Assembly (NCBI GenBank): GCA_030549335.1
Contig: CM060193.1
Span: forward strand, 48,007,891-48,071,890
Origin: Pontederia crassipes
Lineage: Eukaryota; Streptophyta; Magnoliopsida; Commelinales; Pontederiaceae
Direction of reading: 5' to 3'
Length of the DNA: 64,000 nt
A program made the position numbers and the translations under genes. The notes under the pieces were generated by a model. The model saw nothing but the letters and a program-made list of their open reading frames with translations. It was not told the origin of the DNA and made no database searches. Of this stretch, positions 58,590 to 64,000 are shown one piece after another (the first letter of the stretch is position 1; each line of letters opens with the position of its first letter).

Positions 58590-60895
58590 GTAATGCATTA
58601 AATTTGTAACAAATATTTTCTAGCAAGTGCATAGTTGTATCAAGTAATAAACTAAAGAGTAAAGTGTCGAATCCACAATGAACTAATTAAATTTAATCTA
58701 TTTTAATAATATACTAAGAGAAGAAAATGATGGTGTGATGTGAATATAAAAAATAAATGTGCAGAAAATTAAATAGAATAATAATTTGGTGTTAAACCTT
58801 AGGGGGTTTTTGTTTGCGGAACCAGGGCAAAATCGTGCCATTTGTTCTACCCTGTTCCGCCAAACACCCACCCAGAACCAAGTTCCGAGGTGGAAACGAA
58901 ATAGGTGAAACCAAGGTCACGTGGTTCCACCCATTCCGGTTTCATCTTTTTTGTGGAACCATGAGTTGTTCCCTTTTTTGTATGATGCAACATGTTACTT
59001 TTTTTTAAATTCTTTTTTTTTCTTTTTCTTTTCTCTCGCACCATATCATTCATAAAATAAATTATTTAATTAATATAAAATAATTTTAATAAAGGATTAA
59101 TATAATATTATTTATTACTTATTATTTCATTAAAAATTTTTAATATTGCATTAAATACAATTAATTTGTATATTTAAATAACATATTTTTTAACAAAATT
59201 TTTTCCACAAAATTTTTTATTTTATAATTAAATTTTAATTAATAATAACATTATAATTTATAATTATAATAATTATTTTTAATTCAAAACTCACAAAAAA
59301 TTCATCAATCACATCAACTTTTTCCTATCACATCAATTCTCTAGTTCTTTATTATTATATTTCACTCCATCCAAACACACCTCGAACTAATCTATCAATT
59401 CAATTATGCACTGTGAACTTAGAAGGAATCACAGTTCTGTTTCCAAACACATCCTTAGCATTATGGATTATTAATGATGATGATTACCTAATATGAATCA
59501 CGATGATGATTGAATTATAACAATGATAAATATGTTCATTTCTTGAGACGGATTAGGATTACTTAAAATAATGAATTTTACATTAAGTGAATCAAACTAT
59601 CTTAAATCTCACAAAACTTAGGATCACAAACACTGAGTTAATATTTACTTAAGAAAGATATTAAGATGCATTAAGTTGTAAGCCCTAAGCTAACAGTCAT
59701 CCACACTGGGTAAAAACTGATAGACCAAAAAAAATTTAGTGCAAACGATGACTTACTAATTTCGTGTTATGATTGCTTCAATTCTCAAGTTAAAGAACAA
59801 TTGTTGAAAATGATTAAATGTTAAAACTAACCACCTAGATCTGGTTATAGTCTTATATCAGAATATGATAATTTCAATAAAAAGCACTAAGCACAATAAT
59901 CATAATAAAAAATGGAATAACTATATTAATCCAAATCTAACAACCGAGTTTATACATTTTTCTCGTAAAAAATATAAATTTCTATTACATAAAAAAGGTA
60001 GAAATAATAAAATCTGAGTAAAGAGCATCCAAACAATTATCAGAAGATAGAATTCATAGCCTCCGATGATCTCTAGATTGCTGTAGAGTTCACATAGTGA
60101 GTTGCTCCATAGTTTCTCCCGAACAAATACCGAAACACTCTAAAATTCTTCCTTTACAATGTAGTGCGACTCCTAGATCTCAGAGCCTCTATTTATAGCT
60201 TTTAGGTGTCCCAAAGATTTTTGTAAAGTTTCTATTTGATTGTAAGTCTTTTCATATCAAAATAATAACAATTCAGAAGAGACTTTGATTGGACTTTGAA
60301 ATCATTCAAAACTTCTTCAAATTTGAATAAATATGTTTTCTAATGAGCCCTGAGATTATGGTATGATTTGGTGTTGATTTCGAATTGGAATTCCCAAGAA
60401 AAGTGAAAGAAATATCGAAATTAGTCTTCGTAACAAACCAATAAGAGCTTCGTAATAGTCTGAATATGACTTCTCACGGCTCGCAACACTGATTTCACGG
60501 TCCTCATAGTATCCAAATCAGAGTAAAAGTGTATTTTTAATGGACTGTAATATTCTAATCACGGTCCGTACTTCGAACAAATTTTTTTGTGCAAAATTGG
60601 ACATTTTAACGAGCCGTTACATTTGTTTCACCCTCTTCCCCCGTGAAAGTGACGTTACAATCGTTGTCAGCTTTAGTATTTTCCACTTTTTGACTCCGTT
60701 TTAACTCCGTGAAAGTGACGTTTTCTTCGGTGGCTTCACAATTTAATTTTCTTCCGTTTTTTTGTAGTAAAACATAGAAGTTGGATAGATTTCTATTTTT
60801 ATAAAATTAAAGTAAATAAGGTTGCATGCTTTATGAAAATGAATTAAAATATGATTATATACATGGCTAATTATATGTTGTATTTTGTATGCATC
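58590..60895 (+). repeat. 1.7-kb repeat family R, copy R3 (interrupted)
   Basis: Starts TAATGCATTAAATTTGTAAC and ends TATGCATCA. It aligns with R1 and R2 throughout except for the MITE at 58802-59454. With that removed its length is close to 1.65 kb. No gene is present. Confidence 0.75.
58802..59454. mobile_element. Tourist-like (PIF/Harbinger) MITE in repeat R3
   Basis: The 653-bp insertion has termini GGGGGTTTTTGTTTGCGG and, inverted, GGATGTGTTTGGAAACAG, and is flanked by TTA at 58799-58801 and 59455-59457. The TTA duplication and GG...GTTTGG ends are the hallmark of Tourist-like MITEs. Repeats R1 and R2 give the empty site (CCTAAGGATTATG and the R2 equivalent). It has no transposase. Confidence 0.88.
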
Positions 60896-62236
60896 AAATT
60901 TGAACCTTTTTTTTTCTAATAAAGTTTTTAAGCTTCAATCCTTTCTCCATGAATATTATTATATCTTTGTAATAATATTTTAATTTCGTTGAAAGTGTTA
61001 AGAGATTGCTTAAAATATCTCACAACTTTCGTATACATTATTAAGTTGTAGTCAGGCAGAGCGCCGGTATGAAAAGTCAATAATAAAAGTATTAAAAGTT
61101 GTGAGAATAAAAGAAGTCACGCAGAAAAAGAAAGAGTTAAAAGTAATAAATAATAATAAATGGGAACAAATTATTATTTGAGAGCGAAGCTCCCATATCG
61201 CGTTGTCCCTTCGCCTTGCCTTTTCCATTATTTGGTGCATGTGATGTGGCCATGCGCATTGTTACTTAACATTGCTTTCTATTTTGTTTTGACTGTTTGA
61301 TACATATTCTGCCTTTTTCTGTTGAATATTCTTTGAGTTGGTGTTAGTCGTTAATTTTTTATATCTATTATCTATAGTTTTAAAATGATTTTTTGAATAA
61401 CATCTATATTTCGAAGTATATATATTTCATTTCATTTTACTTACCAAAATTCAGAAGACTAATTCAGAAGTTACTTTAATTAATTTTGTTTAACAATTAC
61501 CTTATATATACTTTGAATTTTTTCGATTGAGTAGAACAATTATACGTATTAATCACGTATTAAAATCTCAATTCGTCTGATTAATTTAGTGACGAACGAG
61601 ACTTTTGTTTTAACCGCACACGTGCCCAATTAACTTTGTTCGGTGGCCAACTTTTCATTCACAATCCTAATTTGACTTGTTTTCGGTCTTCTCCCACCGA
61701 AAAAGGAAACATCCGGTCTTCATATCAAAATCAGGCAACCTACGTTTTTTGACGGCTAAAATGAATCTATCATAGAAATTATTGCTTACTAATATATTGA
61801 AATTTTTGTAGTGCTTTGACGGTTTGACTTCCACCGGGTTGCTTCATTTGACTTTTCACCTTTGGTACGTAATAAACTGGATGAATGATCCCAAGTAATA
61901 CTTCGAACGGATGCAAACATAAAATCGACCCGTGCAAATTTAGATTTTTGTTTTTTTTAAATGGCCAGTCCCGATGCTCGAAAAATGATGCTCGAACTCG
62001 AAACATTAGTTAAGTGAAAATGAATCCCTTACCACTCCACTGCTTTTAGTTCTATTTGCATAATTTTAAACTTCTACATTTCTTTTATAATCACATGGTC
62101 CCAATATTTTGGGATAATAGTATTTGATTAATTTAGATTCTAGACAAAGAACAAAATAATATTTTACTACATAGTGGTCTCAAAAATTAAATATGAGAGT
62201 GAAGACGGTCCTACTAATCACTTATGTCGATCAAAC
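60896..62236. other. Intergenic DNA, no gene seen
   Basis: Short frames at 61052-61240 and 61779-62006 (minus) show no conserved motif. No repeat ends are recognised. Confidence 0.5.
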
Positions 62237-62837
62237 TATTGGAAATTTAATCTCTTTTCTTATGTGTGAATTAAATAATATAAGCCAAGTACGATGCACA
62301 AGAAAATAATAATATGCACATCAAATTTATTTGGAAAAACTCTTCAATGAGAAGAAAAAAACCACAGGACAATCACAGAGCAATATCACTAATTCAAGAA
62401 TAAAATACAACGTCTTTCAAGTTTTGCCCAAACCCGAATAATAATAATTCACTGGGATAAATAATTCTTCTCTGAAAAATACTGAAATAATAGTAGAAAT
62501 AATATCACATGATTACTACAATTCTCTATGATTGTAATATCAGCAAAATCTCAAAGATCCTCCTAATCTGACTCTATTCTTGATTCTTTGATTCTTTGAT
62601 TCTTCTATTTTAACCCTCTTTTCTTCTCTAACTCTTCTTTTTTTTTTCTTTTTCAATCAACTCTAGAACTAGAAAGTCCAAGAACTCGGCCGTGCAAGCA
62701 CAAAGAAGAAATTCACTTTTTCTTCTTCGTGGCCGTCGCACCATCCAAAGAGAAAAGTTATATTAAATTAATTATGTCTAATTAATTTAAATAAGTTTAC
62801 CTTTTTAATGGGCTGGATTAACTCCAAAGGCCCAACA
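62237..62837 (-). mobile_element. 3' LTR of a Ty1/copia fossil, minus orientation
   Basis: Read on the minus strand the segment starts TGTTGGGCCTTTGG at 62837, directly after a polypurine tract (GGGCTGGAGGGGAAGAT, 62854-62838), which fixes it as the 3' LTR. The far end is placed near 62237, where the sequence reads TTTCCAATA, close to an expected inverted end. The partner LTR lies outside the window, so age cannot be estimated. Confidence 0.65.
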
Positions 62838-64000
62838 ATCTTCCCCTCCAGCCCATGAGAAGGAGATCTTCCATCAAGAATCATCGCTTGATCTTCATGC
62901 CGACCAATCCGGCACATCGTTCTGACTTTCTCCTTGAATTTGTCTTTGGCTCTCCATCTTCAGTAATCACTAAATACTCAGAAATATCTAGTGGAAGCAC
63001 AACGCTCTATTGTAGATCTATGAGATGGAATAGCATCTTGCTCCCCCTGCACAAAATCCTCTATATCTACATCATCTATAGCCACATCTGACTCATTGTT
63101 TCCAAGTACATCTTGTACATAATCATTGCTCTGCTTCTTTGATTTCCTAAAGTCTGTCAAAATTTCTAATTCATGAAAAATCACATCTTTACTTCTGATG
63201 ATTTTCTTCTTCTTTGGATCTCACAACTTATATTCAGAATCTACATCTCTATAACCCAGAAATATGCACTCTTGAACCCTTTCATTCAATTTCTATCCAT
63301 GTTCCTTTCCCACCTGTGCAAAAACTCTACAACTAAAAAATTTCAAGTGAGAGTAAGACACATTTTTATCAGTCCACACTTTCTCGGAGTATTTAAATTC
63401 AAAAGAACTGATGGAGATCTGTTAATCAGGTAACACGAAGTATTCACAGCTTCACTCCAAAAGATATTCGGTAGATTAACCATCCTCAGCATACACCTAA
63501 CTCTATCCAAAATTGTTTTATACATTCTTTCAGCAACACCATTGTGTTGTGGAGTCTTAGGTACTGACTTTTCATGTCTGATGTCATGCTCTGCGCAATA
63601 ATTTTTGAATTTCTGAGACATATATTTACCATCATTGTTTGTGCGGAGACACTTGAGATAATTGCCTGTCTCCTTTTCCACTATGAAATGAAACTTCTGG
63701 AAAATTTGAAATACTTGATCTTTTGTCTTCATAAAATAAATTCATAATTTTCGTGAAACATCATCAATAAATGTAACAAAATATTTATTGACACCTAAAG
63801 AATTTACCTCAATGAGATCACATACATCAGAATGCACTAAATCCAACTTATTTTCCTTCTTCTTAGAATTGGACACAAATGACACCCTGCACTGTTTACC
63901 AAATAAACAGTCATCACAAGTATTTAGAAATTTACCTTTGGTAACAGTGATGTAAGAATTTCTCGCCAGAACCTGTATTTCTTTCTCACTCATGTGTCCT
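62838..64000 (-). mobile_element. Ty1/copia pol fossil, continuing past the window
   Basis: On the minus strand, in order, are a GAG-pre-integrase region (63993-63742, with CDDCLFGKQ), an integrase core (63732-63343, with TPQHNGVAER and SEAVNTSCYLINRSP) and the linker after integrase (VIFHELEILTDF near 63180). The polypurine tract and LTR follow. The lineage resembles Tork/TNT1-type copia elements. The element is broken; several domains expected of the family are not visible in this part. Confidence 0.85.

Noticed and set aside
1-64000. A novel multi-gene defence or biosynthetic system
   Set aside because: No set of adjacent intact genes was found; apart from ELF4-like, CPR5-like and a few partial genes, the window is transposable-element DNA.

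Overview
This is a plant nuclear window, mostly transposable elements with a few host genes. Spliced genes, plant-specific families (ELF4, CPR5, DUF761) and plant transposons (Tourist, CACTA, Pack-MULE-like, Ty1/copia and Ty3/gypsy fossils) support this. The ELF4-like exon and a captured kinase fragment are very rich in G/C at third codon positions, while intergenic DNA is very AT-rich. That pattern suggests a monocot, perhaps not a grass; I cannot name the species.

Region by region. 1-3.3 kb: a possible terminal exon, then the last exon of a coiled-coil protein gene whose upstream intron carries a SINE-like insertion with a perfect 18-bp target duplication. 5.4-6.1 kb: a MULE-like element. 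6.1-8.1 kb: an intact ELF4-like gene with a 5' UTR intron. 8.1-14.5 kb: nested Ty3/gypsy fossils. 14.5-19.5 kb: AT-rich repeats and a Pack-MULE-like element holding two rearranged MAPKKK-type kinase fragments. 19.9-21.9 kb: doubtful minus-strand exons and a DUF761-like gene. 22.0-33.7 kb: three tandem copies of a CPR5-like gene. Copy A is nearly complete; B and C are broken. Copy B holds a hAT-type insertion (8-bp duplication) and a 2.35-kb solo LTR (5-bp duplication), and its last exon is fused directly to a middle exon of copy C. 36.0-37.8 kb: a gypsy pol fossil. 38.2-42.5 kb: a Helitron-like region with RPA-type OB-fold fragments, partly amplified into a near-perfect 568-bp tandem array. 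42.5-46.4 kb: two copies of a 1.7-kb repeat family. 46.4-55.4 kb: a decayed hAT transposon carrying a duplicated importin-9-like exon fragment, interrupted near its C-terminus by a 4.8-kb CACTA element with a Transposase_24-like gene. 58.6-60.9 kb: a third copy of the 1.7-kb repeat with a Tourist-like MITE inside. 62.2-64.0 kb: a minus-strand Ty1/copia fossil running off the window.

How the parts relate: ELF4-like proteins belong to the evening complex of the circadian clock, and CPR5 is a nuclear-pore membrane protein restraining immune responses. The two are unrelated, and nothing resembles an operon or a concerted system. The main biology is the recent history of the CPR5 cluster and several separate captures of host exons by DNA transposons. 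I found no convincing RNA gene, CRISPR array or new multi-gene system.
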